NCBI RefSeq assembly: GCF_022513585.1
Contig: NZ_JAKWBF010000014.1
Location: forward strand, 1-64,000
Direction: 5' to 3'
From: Gordonia gummivorans
GTDB lineage: Bacteria; Actinomycetota; Actinomycetes; Mycobacteriales; Mycobacteriaceae
Length of the DNA stretch: 64,000 nucleotides
Both the position numbers and the translations under genes were made by a program. The notes beneath the pieces were generated by a model. The model was not told the origin of the DNA. It searched no databases and was given only the letters and a program-made list of their open reading frames with translations. This document shows, in pieces, positions 8,293 to 17,610 of the stretch; position 1 is the stretch's first letter; the number at the start of each line of letters is the position of its first letter.

Positions 8293-9278
8293 CGCGCCTG
8301 CCCGTTTCGGGTGGCCGGCAGGACTGTGTCCGGTGTTGTCGCCGTCGGGCCCGGAATGGCTGCCCCGGCCAGTGAACCGAGAACGACGAGGTCACGGTCG
8401 GCGTGCGACTGCCGGATGTACACCATGAGATCGGCGACGGCCTGAGCGTGGTCACCATCGGCGGCCAGCGGTCCGGGACCGAGCGCCCGGCCGGTGCGGT
8501 CGATGACGGTGGTGGCCACCTGCTCGATCGACCAGCGGACCTGGTGGGCCAGGCGTTTGGTGGATTCGTGAGGGTCGGCGTCGATGCGTCGGGCGGCGTC
8601 CTGCAACTGTGCCCAGCCCGCGGCGAGGACCGCGTCGACGGCCCCGAGATGCATCCGCAGCAGGGGGTCGTCGCGACGAATGGCAGCGCGGTAGAGCGGC
8701 GCCGCCACCCGGCGAGCACCACCGAACCAGCACGCCGCCACCCCGATCGCCCCATGCCAGAACCCGGGACGCTCGAGATATGCACCTGGTGGGCCCACCG
8801 GGTGGGCCCGCACACGGTCGAGCATCACCGTGCAGGTGTTCGACCCGCGCATGGCGTCGGTCTTCCACACCGAAGGGTCGGCCCGCACCCCGCCCTGACC
8901 GAGTTCGACGGCGAACAACCGATCCCCGAGCTCCGTGTGCGCGGTGATCAACGCATGGGTGCAGTGCTGCGCTCCGGAACACCACTGTTTGGTGCCGGAC
9001 AGCTCCCATTCGTCGTCGCTGCCCAACGCATTGACTTGGGTGTTGGGTGGGTCGGCCGCCCACACCCCCCAGAATTCTCCCGGCCCGACCGACGCTCCGC
9101 CGATCTCGCCGAGGATCGCGTCGGCGTCCGCATGGGCCTCGATCAGCCGGCCGGTGGCGATGTCGTCCGTGCACGCCCGGGCCAGCGCGGCAAACCGCTC
9201 GCCGGTGTGTCCTGACCCGGGTCGGGGCAGGCCGAACCGGTCGGCTGTGACCGCGGCGAACGCGGCCCCCGCATTCAT
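8289..9278 (-). CDS. Short acyl-CoA dehydrogenase-like protein in glycosyl operon
   Basis: A 329-residue acyl-CoA dehydrogenase-fold protein, shorter than the usual 380 or so. The middle-domain motif WELSGTKQWCSGAQHC and C-terminal helices (LMVYIRQSHADRDLVVLG) are visible; the N-terminal helical domain is short. The frame stays open well upstream, but that part overlaps the glycosyltransferase gene. ATG 9278 forms an ATGA overlap with its stop, as at the other junctions, so it is the preferred start. The substrate is unknown. Its fixed place between a GT2 and a deacetylase suggests it modifies a lipid or acyl part of the same product (inference). Confidence 0.8.
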   Translation of the reverse strand: MNAGAAFAAVTADRFGLPRPGSGHTGERFAALARACTDDIATGRLIEAHADADAILGEIGGASVGPGEFWGVWAADPPNTQVNALGSDDEWELSGTKQWCSGAQHCTHALITAHTELGDRLFAVELGQGGVRADPSVWKTDAMRGSNTCTVMLDRVRAHPVGPPGAYLERPGFWHGAIGVAACWFGGARRVAAPLYRAAIRRDDPLLRMHLGAVDAVLAAGWAQLQDAARRIDADPHESTKRLAHQVRWSIEQVATTVIDRTGRALGPGPLAADGDHAQAVADLMVYIRQSHADRDLVVLGSLAGAAIPGPTATTPDTVLPATRNGQAR

Positions 9279-10003
9279 TGGGCAGCCTCGGTGGCCAGTT
9301 TGCGCAGATAGGCCGCGAATCCCTCGCCCACCCGGCTCGCCACGCGTGTCGACGTGCGCACCGGCGCTGCTGCGCACCGGGTGATCGAGCTGCCGAGTGC
9401 CTGCAGGCGGTCTACGAGATCGACGTCCTCGTGCACCGCCAGCGGTCGAAAACCGCCGACGGCCACATACGACGAGGCGCGCACACCGAGGTTCGCTCCG
9501 TGCACGTGTCGATGTCCGGGGCGGTGCGAATACCGCTCGAGGTAGCGCACCTCGAGGTCGTCGGGCCACTGGCCGAAACCGTCGGGGGTGACCGTGCCGA
9601 CATACGCGTCGGTGCCCGCCTCGGCCGCGTCCAGATGCGTGCAGAGCCAGTCCTCGGGGACGGTGGAATCGGCGTCGGTGGTGGCGAACCACGTGGTGGC
9701 CGTCGGGCCGGATCTCTGAGTCGCGGCAAAACCCGCGCGGCGGGCGGCACCGACGTTGTGAGCGTCGATGCTCACCGCCGTGACACCGGGTCCGAGCACC
9801 GAGGCGGAATCGTCGTCGCAGGCGTCGAGTACGACGATGATCTCGACCGGCACGGGCACCGCCGCCGCGGCCGCGCAGAGCGCGTCGACACACGGTCGCA
9901 GGGTGTGCCGCTCGTTGTGTGCGGGCACCACCACGGTGACGGAGTGGATCGGTTCGGTGCCGAAACGGCGTTGGGAGAGGTCGGCAGGCTGTGAAGGCGT
10001 CAC
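9275..10003 (-). CDS. Family 2 glycosyltransferase
   Basis: A 242-residue GT-A fold glycosyltransferase. VTVVVPAHNERHTL (about 22-35) begins the nucleotide-sugar site, TTDADS (Asp110 and Asp112) is the DxD metal motif, and HEDVDLVDRL is the later acidic motif. No transmembrane segment is evident. A GTG start follows AGGGGA at 5 nt. It is first in an operon of four genes all joined by 4-nt ATGA overlaps, divergent from glf. The operon's products (GT2, ACAD-like, PIG-L, NodS-like) suggest assembly of an N-deacetylated, N-methylated glycoconjugate; this is inference. Confidence 0.85.
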   Translation of the reverse strand: MTPSQPADLSQRRFGTEPIHSVTVVVPAHNERHTLRPCVDALCAAAAAVPVPVEIIVVLDACDDDSASVLGPGVTAVSIDAHNVGAARRAGFAATQRSGPTATTWFATTDADSTVPEDWLCTHLDAAEAGTDAYVGTVTPDGFGQWPDDLEVRYLERYSHRPGHRHVHGANLGVRASSYVAVGGFRPLAVHEDVDLVDRLQALGSSITRCAAAPVRTSTRVASRVGEGFAAYLRKLATEAAQ

Positions 10004-10150
10004 GCGGTCCCCTGATCGAGTGGGATGGGTGTCACGGGCCGCGTGTCTTCAGACCGATGTGTTCCTACCTTACCGGGGGGAGGCGCGACTGGTAGGGCAA
10101 CGTTGTGATCGGGGCCGTGGTGGCTCGGAGAATCCTCAGGTTACGTCCGT

Positions 10151-11367
<1,217 letters not shown>

Positions 11368-13308
11368 ATGAGTCTGAGCCCCGTGACCCAATCCGAGATC
11401 CCGACCGCCGGTTCCGGGCCGTCGAACGCGAAATCCCTTCTGCAGCGGGTGATCTTCCCGCGCGCCGGCGAACCGCTGGACGTGCGCTCGCTGTACCTGG
11501 TGGAGGATGACCGCAACGCCCGGCGCGCGCATGCGCCGAGTCGGACGTCGGTGCTGCTCGGTGCGGAGTCGCAGGTCAGTTTCGAGACCTACTTCAACGC
11601 CTTCGCGGCGTCGTACTGGCGCCGGTGGAGCATCCTGGATTCCGTCGTCCTGCGCGTCGAGGTCATCGGCTCGTGCCGGGTGGATCTCTACCGCTCCAAG
11701 ATCGACGGCTCCCGCATCGGGATCGGCGGCGATCTCATCGCCACCGACGAAACCGGGCGTGGCGTAGCGGAATTCGAGCTCGACCTCGGGCCGTTCGAGG
11801 ACGGCGGCTGGATCTGGTTCGACGTCACCACCGACACCGACACCGAGATCGTCTCGGCGGGCTGGTACGCACCCGTCGATGCGCCCGACGGTCAGGACCG
11901 GGTGGGCGTCACGGTTGGCATCCCGACCTTCAACCGGCCGGACGACGCGGTCGCCGCACTCGCCGCGCTGACCTCCGACCCGCTGGTCGACGACGTCATC
12001 GACGCGGTGCTGATGCCCGATCAGGGCACCCGCAAGGTGGTTGACGAGACCGGTTACACCGAAGCCGCTGCGCGCCTTGGTGATCGCCTGCGGATCTTCG
12101 ATCAGGGCAACCTCGGCGGATCCGGCGGATACGCCCGCATCATGTTCGAGGCATTGCGTCTCACCGACAGCCCGTACGTGCTCTACATGGACGACGACAT
12201 CGCCATCGAGCCCGATTCGATCTTGCGTGCGCTCGCCTTGTCGAGGTTCGCCAAGACGCCGATGCTGGTCGGTGGGCAGATGCTCAACCTGCAAGACCGC
12301 AGCCATCTGCACTGCATGGGTGAGGTCATCGACCGCGACCGGTTCATGTGGACCGCGGCGCCGTTCGTCGAATACGACCACAACTTCTCGAAATACCCTC
12401 TGCGCGACCGGGACAATTCGAAGAACCTGCACCGGCGCATCGATGTCGAGGGCAATGGCTGGTGGATGTGCATGATCCCGCGTGAGTGCGCGGAGACCAT
12501 CGGTCTGCCCATGCCGCTGTTCATCAAGTGGGACGACTGGGAATTCGCCCTGCGCGCAGCCAAAGCCGGATACCCTACGGCGACCGTTCCGGGAATCGCG
12601 ATCTGGCACATGGCCTGGAGCGACAAGGACGACGCAATCGACTGGCAGGCGTACTTCCATCTGCGGAACCGTCTGGTGGTCGCGGCGATCCATCACGACG
12701 GGCCGATCAACGGCATTCTGCGCTCGATGACCAAGGCGGCAGCCAAACATCTTCTGTGTCTGGAGTATTCGACGGTCGCGATCCAGAGCGAAGCGATCCG
12801 CGACTTCCTCGCCGGACCGCATCACATCCGCGAACTGCTGCCGACGGCGCTGCCCAAGGTGGCGCAGATGCGTAAGCAGTTCCCGGACGCCGTCGTACTC
12901 GCCTCGGCAACCGAGTTGCCCCCGACGTCGGGGATGGCGACGGCACTGGGCACCCGTCCGCCGCAGGGCAAACTGGCCAAGGCCAAGGCCCTTCTCGCGA
13001 GCGTGCGGAACAACGCCCGGCCCGCCGACCCGCGGCATCACGAAGTGCCGCAGGCGAATTACCCTCCGATCGAGGCGCGGTGGTTCAGCCTCGGCCGAGT
13101 CGACGGGGTCACCGTCACCACTGCGGACGGGCGTGGCGTCGTCTACCGGCAACGCGACCGGGACAAGATGATCGCGCTCGGACGGGAATACTTCGCGCTG
13201 GTGAAGGAAGTGCGGGAGAGGTTCCCGGAGATGAAGCAACAGTATCGGGCCGCGCACGCGGAACTGACCGGCAAAGAGAGTTGGGCGCGTGTCTTCGGAA
13301 TCGATTGA
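11368..13308 (+). CDS. glfT2: Galactofuranosyltransferase GlfT2
   Basis: A 646-residue bifunctional UDP-Galf transferase that polymerises galactan with alternating beta-1,5 and beta-1,6 links on the decaprenyl-linked acceptor. It has an N-terminal beta-sandwich domain (about 1-180), a GT-A catalytic domain with VGIPTFNRP, the metal-binding YMDDDIAIEP (Asp275-277), WDDWEF (Asp389-390, catalytic-base region) and IWHMAWSDKDDAIDWQAYFHLRN, and a C-terminal helical part. Length and motif order match mycobacterial GlfT2. It starts immediately after the glf stop codon and ends 20 nt inside the next gene. Confidence 0.97.
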   Translation: MSLSPVTQSEIPTAGSGPSNAKSLLQRVIFPRAGEPLDVRSLYLVEDDRNARRAHAPSRTSVLLGAESQVSFETYFNAFAASYWRRWSILDSVVLRVEVIGSCRVDLYRSKIDGSRIGIGGDLIATDETGRGVAEFELDLGPFEDGGWIWFDVTTDTDTEIVSAGWYAPVDAPDGQDRVGVTVGIPTFNRPDDAVAALAALTSDPLVDDVIDAVLMPDQGTRKVVDETGYTEAAARLGDRLRIFDQGNLGGSGGYARIMFEALRLTDSPYVLYMDDDIAIEPDSILRALALSRFAKTPMLVGGQMLNLQDRSHLHCMGEVIDRDRFMWTAAPFVEYDHNFSKYPLRDRDNSKNLHRRIDVEGNGWWMCMIPRECAETIGLPMPLFIKWDDWEFALRAAKAGYPTATVPGIAIWHMAWSDKDDAIDWQAYFHLRNRLVVAAIHHDGPINGILRSMTKAAAKHLLCLEYSTVAIQSEAIRDFLAGPHHIRELLPTALPKVAQMRKQFPDAVVLASATELPPTSGMATALGTRPPQGKLAKAKALLASVRNNARPADPRHHEVPQANYPPIEARWFSLGRVDGVTVTTADGRGVVYRQRDRDKMIALGREYFALVKEVRERFPEMKQQYRAAHAELTGKESWARVFGID

Positions 13309-14032
13309 GCGGGTCGATGGTGCAGAGCTGAGCGAACCGCGGGGCGAGGTCGCCGCACTCGTCGCGATCCAGGACGCGCTCGCCGACTCCCCCGGCGTGC
13401 TGCCCGCCGCGCGGGGACTGTCGCATGTCGGGGAGCACGCTTTCGGCTGGCTGGCGATCAGTGCCGTCGGCTGGGGTCTGGCCGTCCGCCGGGGCGATTC
13501 CGCCGCCGAGCGGCGTTGGGTCGAGGCTGGTGTCGGTGCCTTCGGTGCACACGCCGCGTCGGTCGTCATCAAACGGATCGTGCGGCGCAAGCGCCCGCAC
13601 GACCCGCGGATCGTGGTCGGGGTGTCGACGCCGAGCCGCCTGAGCTTCCCGTCGAGCCACGCCACCTCGACCACCGCCGCAGCGATCCTGATCGGGCGCG
13701 CCGCCGGTTTGCCGAGGTGGCTGCTCCCGGCCGCGCTGGTTCCGCCTATGCTCACCTCGCGGCTCGTTCTCGGTGTGCACTATCCGAGCGACGTCGCGGC
13801 GGGCGCGGTGATCGGTGCACTGAGTGCGGGTGCGATCACCGCGGGCGACGCGCTCATCGAGCGCGCGGCCAACGGTGCGGCGGCCCATCCACGCTCGACG
13901 CGGGCCGCTGCGTTCGCGGTGCGCGCATCTGCGCTTGCCCTGCTGCCCGGGCAGACGGCGCGGGCAGCCGTACCGGCCGTCGCGCGTCAGTTGAGGGCTG
14001 GGCGGGTGTCGAGGAACAGGGAGAACGCATGA
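13289..14032 (+). CDS. PAP2 phosphatase, decaprenylphosphoryl-5-phosphoribose phosphatase candidate
   Basis: A 247-residue membrane phosphatase of the PAP2 family. The three-part motif is complete: KRIVRRKRPHDP (95-106), PSSHATSTT (121-129) and SRLVLGVHYPSD (157-168). It is the positional equivalent of Rv3807c, between glfT2 and ubiA, proposed to dephosphorylate decaprenylphosphoryl-5-phosphoribose before DprE1/DprE2 act. The GTG start lies within the last 20 nt of glfT2, and its stop overlaps the ubiA start (ATGA). The specific substrate rests on synteny, not on residues. Confidence 0.9.
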   Translation: MSSESIERVDGAELSEPRGEVAALVAIQDALADSPGVLPAARGLSHVGEHAFGWLAISAVGWGLAVRRGDSAAERRWVEAGVGAFGAHAASVVIKRIVRRKRPHDPRIVVGVSTPSRLSFPSSHATSTTAAAILIGRAAGLPRWLLPAALVPPMLTSRLVLGVHYPSDVAAGAVIGALSAGAITAGDALIERAANGAAAHPRSTRAAAFAVRASALALLPGQTARAAVPAVARQLRAGRVSRNRENA

Positions 14033-14952
14033 GCGAGGAGCCGATCGAGCACGGCAAGGTCATCGGACCGCCGAAGAATCTGGCGACCGGACTGATCAAG
14101 GCTGTGCGCCCGCGTCAGTGGGTCAAGAACGTGCTGGTTCTCGCCGCGCCACTGGCAGCGGGCACCGACTCCTTGACCAACGGTGCCGCGATGGCACGCG
14201 TTGGGATCGCTTTTGTGGCGTTCTGCCTGGTCGCGTCGTCGATCTACCTGATCAACGACGCACTCGACGTAGAAGCCGATCGCAACCACCCGACCAAACG
14301 GTTCCGTCCGATCGCGGCCGGCGTGGTGCCGCGCAACCTCGCCTTCGCGCTGGCCGTCGTCCTGGCCGCCGCGTCCATCGGAGTGTCGTTCCTGGCCAAC
14401 TGGCAGACCGCCACCACCATCGCGGTCTACCTGGTGATTCAACTCGGCTACTGCTTCGGGCTCAAGCATCAGGCCGTCATCGACATCTGCATCGTGTCGT
14501 CGGGCTTCCTGCTGCGTGCTATCGCCGGTGGTGTGGCCGCCGGGATCGAGCTGTCACAGTGGTTCTTGCTGGTCATGGCCTTCGGCTCGCTGTTCATGGC
14601 GGCAGGCAAGCGGTACGCGGAGTTGCAGCTGGCCGAACGAACCGGGGCAAAGATCCGCAAGTCGCTGGAGTACTACACCACCACCTACCTGCGGTTCATC
14701 TGGACTCTCTCGGCCACGGCGATGGTCGTCTTCTACGGACTGTGGGCCTTCGACAAGGGTTCTCACGACACCAACGTCTGGTACGCGACGTCGATGGTGC
14801 CCGTCACCATCGCCCTTCTCCGCTATGCGGTCGACATCGACGGCGGCGAGGCCGGCGAGCCCGAGGAGATCGTGCTCGGAGACCGGGTTCTGCAACTGCT
14901 GGCGGTCGCGTGGATAGTATGCGTGGGTGTCGCGGTCTATGCAGTCTCCTGA
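14029..14952 (+). CDS. ubiA: Decaprenyl-phosphate phosphoribosyltransferase (UbiA family)
   Basis: A 307-residue polytopic UbiA-type prenyltransferase, Rv3806c-like. It transfers 5-phosphoribose from PRPP to decaprenyl phosphate, the first step toward the arabinan donor DPA. The first Asp-rich motif NDALDVEAD (residues 76-84) binds metal-pyrophosphate. RPRQWVKNVLVLAAP near the N-terminus and YAELQLAERTGAKIRKSLEYYTTTYLRFIW are characteristic of this subfamily. The frame is open further upstream, but ATG 14029 overlaps the preceding stop as ATGA and gives the expected length. The 3' end overlaps the aftB start. Confidence 0.95.
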   Translation: MSEEPIEHGKVIGPPKNLATGLIKAVRPRQWVKNVLVLAAPLAAGTDSLTNGAAMARVGIAFVAFCLVASSIYLINDALDVEADRNHPTKRFRPIAAGVVPRNLAFALAVVLAAASIGVSFLANWQTATTIAVYLVIQLGYCFGLKHQAVIDICIVSSGFLLRAIAGGVAAGIELSQWFLLVMAFGSLFMAAGKRYAELQLAERTGAKIRKSLEYYTTTYLRFIWTLSATAMVVFYGLWAFDKGSHDTNVWYATSMVPVTIALLRYAVDIDGGEAGEPEEIVLGDRVLQLLAVAWIVCVGVAVYAVS

Positions 14953-17167
14953 TCAGCGAGATCTCCAGGATGAAGAGTCCGACGATCTCGTTCTCGACGA
15001 CCAGCCGACCACCCGGATCGACCGGGTAACCGACGAGCACACCGACGACGCTGCCGATTCCGCCGTCGACGAGGTCTCGACGGACGGCAGCCGACGCGGG
15101 ATTCGTGCGTGGGGTTCACGCCAGTGGGTTCCGGTCATCAGTTTTGCCGTCGGCGCGATCGCGGTCAGCACGTTCTTCGCCATCGGCGCCTGGCAGCGGC
15201 GGTGGATCGCCGACGACGGTTTGATCGTCCTACGCACCCTGCGCAATCTGTTCGCGGGCAACGGCCCGGTGTTCAACGCGGGTGAGCGCGTCGAGGCCAA
15301 CACGTCGACCGCCTGGACCTACCTACTGTGGTTCTGGGCGTGGGTCACCGACGGGCAACTCGAATATGTCGCGCTGTGGGTTGCTCTGGTGCTGTCGGTG
15401 TCGGCCATCCCGATCGCCATGTACGGCACTGCGCGCCTTCTGGGTTCGCGACTCGGTGGCCTGACCGGCGACGGCTGGACGCTGCTGCTTCCGCTCGGCT
15501 CGATCGTCTACATCGCCGTTCCGCCCGCCCGCGACTTCGCGACGAGCGGCCTCGAGAACGGCCTCTGCATCTTCTGGGTGGCGGTGCTCTGGTGCCAGGC
15601 GGTGGCCTGGGCCCGGCGAGGTCCGACGGGCACCCGCTCCGCGGCAGCGTTCACTCTCTTGTTGGCATTCACGGCCGGGCTCGCGCCGTTGGTCCGTCCC
15701 GAATTGGCCGTACTCGGCGGCCTGGTCCTGGTTCTGGTCTTCCTCGCGCCGCTGGGCGCGAAAATGCGGGTCGGCGTCGTGGTGGCGGCTGCGATCGTGC
15801 CGGTGAGCTACCAGATCTTCCGGATGGGCTACTACGCGTTGCTGGTGCCCAACCCGGCGGTCGCCAAGGACGCCAGCGGCGCCAAGTGGCATCAGGGCTT
15901 CGTCTACCTCGGCAACCTGTTCGGGCCGTATGTGCTGGTCCTGCCGGTGATCCTGGCCGTGATCGCCGGAGTGCTCCTGACGGTCGGAGCGCGGATGCGC
16001 GAGCGACCCGACACCGAACCCGGCGCCGGACCTGTGTCGCTGAGGACCCGGCTCGGCGGTTGGTCGCGCGGACTGCAGACCCCCAAGGCTGTGGTGATCA
16101 CCGTGGTGATCGCCGGCCTCATCGGCGGCATCTACTGGATCCGCCAAGGTGGCGACTTCATGCACGGGCGCGTGCTGCTGGTGTCTCTGTTCACGCTGCT
16201 GCTGCCGGTGATGGTGGTTCCGGTGACCGTGCCCGCACATGTTCGCGCGGCGTTCCGGCGCACCCCCACCCCCGCTGACGAGGAGGTTCCGCTCCCTGAG
16301 GTGCGAGCGGAGCGAGCCTCGAAGGGCGTTGACGGTGCGTCGGAAAGCGTTGACGGTGCGTCGGAAACCGTTGACCGTGCGCCTGACCGTCGTCGTATCC
16401 GGGCTCAACTGGTCGGGGCGACTCTGATGGCGGCATTGTGGGTGACGACGCTCGTCTGGGCGATCACCTGTCACGAGAACTCCCTGCCGAATGCCGGCAT
16501 CGACATCGGGCGCAGCGGCATCGTCGACGAGCGCCGGTTCTACGTCACCAACATGGGCAACGAGAACCCGGTGACCGCCGAGGACTACCTGAACTATCCC
16601 CGCATGCGGGCGATGGTCGAGATGATCGACAAGTATCGCGAGGAGGGTGGTGTCATCCTGCCGTCGTCGAGTTACGACGAGTGGTACGTCGCCCGGATGC
16701 CGGGCGTGATGCCCAAGGGCGCGGAGCGCAAGGTCACCGTCTACTTCCTCAATCTCGGCATGACCAGCATGAATGCACCGCTCGACGTGCGGGTCATCGA
16801 CCAGATGGGTCTTGCCTATCCGTTGGCCGCCCATACCGAACGTCTCGAGGACGGTCGCATCGGTCACGACAAGATCCTGCCGAGCGAGTGGGTCGTCGCC
16901 GATTCGGGTGCCTATCCCCGACGCCCGGTGCTGCCCGGCTACCTCGACGAGGACACCGTCCGGCAGGCGGAAGTGGCTCTCACCTGCCCGGAGACCAAGG
17001 ACCGCGAGGCCTCCTTCACGGGTCCGTGGACGTGGGCACGGTTCAAGCACAATCTGCGGGAGTCGTTCCGGTTCACCGACTACCGGATCGAACGCAATCC
17101 CGAGTACGAGTTGCAGCGATGCGGATTGCCGATCCCGCCGCCGCTGACGCCGTTGCCACCGAATTGA
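14927..17167 (+). CDS. aftB: Terminal beta-1,2-arabinofuranosyltransferase AftB-like
   Basis: A 746-residue GT-C membrane glycosyltransferase, the positional equivalent of Rv3805c, which caps arabinan with beta-1,2-Araf using DPA. After a hydrophilic N-terminus comes the first membrane segment, then RRWIADDGLIVLRTLRNL with the GT-C Asp pair in the first extracellular loop; about ten hydrophobic segments follow, then a soluble C-terminal domain. It is longer than the mycobacterial enzyme. Part of the excess is an insert at residues about 455-488 encoded by a REP-like repeat plus three 21-bp repeats (VDGASES, VDGASET, VDRAPDR). GTG 14927 overlaps ubiA by 26 nt; ATG 14939 is an alternative. Confidence 0.9.
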   Translation: MSRSMQSPDQRDLQDEESDDLVLDDQPTTRIDRVTDEHTDDAADSAVDEVSTDGSRRGIRAWGSRQWVPVISFAVGAIAVSTFFAIGAWQRRWIADDGLIVLRTLRNLFAGNGPVFNAGERVEANTSTAWTYLLWFWAWVTDGQLEYVALWVALVLSVSAIPIAMYGTARLLGSRLGGLTGDGWTLLLPLGSIVYIAVPPARDFATSGLENGLCIFWVAVLWCQAVAWARRGPTGTRSAAAFTLLLAFTAGLAPLVRPELAVLGGLVLVLVFLAPLGAKMRVGVVVAAAIVPVSYQIFRMGYYALLVPNPAVAKDASGAKWHQGFVYLGNLFGPYVLVLPVILAVIAGVLLTVGARMRERPDTEPGAGPVSLRTRLGGWSRGLQTPKAVVITVVIAGLIGGIYWIRQGGDFMHGRVLLVSLFTLLLPVMVVPVTVPAHVRAAFRRTPTPADEEVPLPEVRAERASKGVDGASESVDGASETVDRAPDRRRIRAQLVGATLMAALWVTTLVWAITCHENSLPNAGIDIGRSGIVDERRFYVTNMGNENPVTAEDYLNYPRMRAMVEMIDKYREEGGVILPSSSYDEWYVARMPGVMPKGAERKVTVYFLNLGMTSMNAPLDVRVIDQMGLAYPLAAHTERLEDGRIGHDKILPSEWVVADSGAYPRRPVLPGYLDEDTVRQAEVALTCPETKDREASFTGPWTWARFKHNLRESFRFTDYRIERNPEYELQRCGLPIPPPLTPLPPN
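16291..16390 (+). repeat. REP-like element and three 21-bp tandem repeats inside aftB
   Basis: Bases 16291-16327 (CTCCCTGAGGTGCGAG through CCTCGAAGGGC) match the intergenic REP family seen at 25.5, 48.6, 55.5 and 57.5 kb. They are followed by three 21-bp units at 16328-16348, 16349-16369 and 16370-16390, starting GTTGACGGTGCGTC or GTTGACCGTGCG. The insert keeps the frame and encodes a charged linker between predicted membrane segments. Confidence 0.85.
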
Positions 17168-17406
17168 GTCGACTCCGCCGCACCCCGTTCGCCCTCCGGG
17201 AATCTGTACGCGGGAGGTCAGTCAAGCGCACGGTGCACCTCGCCGGGTTGAGGCGTACAGCTTTCCTGCGTGGCCTTGACCGCCGACACGAACCTCGTGT
17301 TGCCGAAGCATGTCTCGAATCGGTAACGTTCCCGCGGACCGCGGCGATACTCAGTTCGTCGTCGAGTGGTCTGGTCGAATGACCAGGCCTGCTTCGACGG
17401 CCGCTG

Positions 17407-17422
17407 TGTGACTGCGATCACA
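17407..17422. promoter_or_regulatory. Perfect CRP/GlxR-type binding site
   Basis: TGTGACTGCGATCACA matches the consensus TGTGA-N6-TCACA at every fixed position. It sits directly upstream of a TTGTCT/TAGGCT promoter candidate and about 190 nt before the first mycolyltransferase gene. A cAMP-responsive regulator of the Crp/GlxR type is the expected binder. Confidence 0.65.
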
Positions 17423-17426
17423 CGGT

Positions 17427-17455
17427 TTGTCTGTCCTCTGGGATTGCAATAGGCT
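17427..17455 (+). promoter_or_regulatory. Candidate promoter of first mycolyltransferase gene
   Basis: A -35-like TTGTCT (17427-17432) and a -10-like TAGGCT (17450-17455) are separated by 17 bp. The CRP-type site is centred about 47 nt before the expected start of transcription, compatible with activation. Called by pattern only. Confidence 0.4.
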
Positions 17456-17610
17456 GCCGAAACGGTGAACAAAGCTCAAGAAAGAGCTGAGAATTCTCGT
17501 TTCGCCAGATGCTTTCGGGGGGACGGGCGACTGTGGTCGCTAAACCGATCCGGCTGGCAAGCTGGGGTAGAACCCCAGGTCAGACCGGTTGACGAGGGAG
17601 ATTTGAGTCC

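Larger units (their letters stand above)
17168..17610. other. 443-bp intergenic region, promoter region of mycolyltransferase gene
   Basis: No gene is supported here. The stretch holds a perfect CRP/GlxR-type palindrome (17407-17422), a plausible promoter just after it (TTGTCT 17427-17432, 17-bp spacer, TAGGCT 17450-17455) and a long untranslated leader of about 150 nt before the mycolyltransferase start at 17611. An 8-bp inverted pair (CTGTACGC 17204, GCGTACAG 17253) with a wide loop lies near the aftB end and is weak. Confidence 0.55.

Noticed and set aside
9279-9893. N-terminal extension of the acyl-CoA dehydrogenase-like gene
   Set aside because: The extra stretch lies entirely within the GT2 gene, is Arg-rich, and the ATGA overlap at 9278 gives a consistent start.
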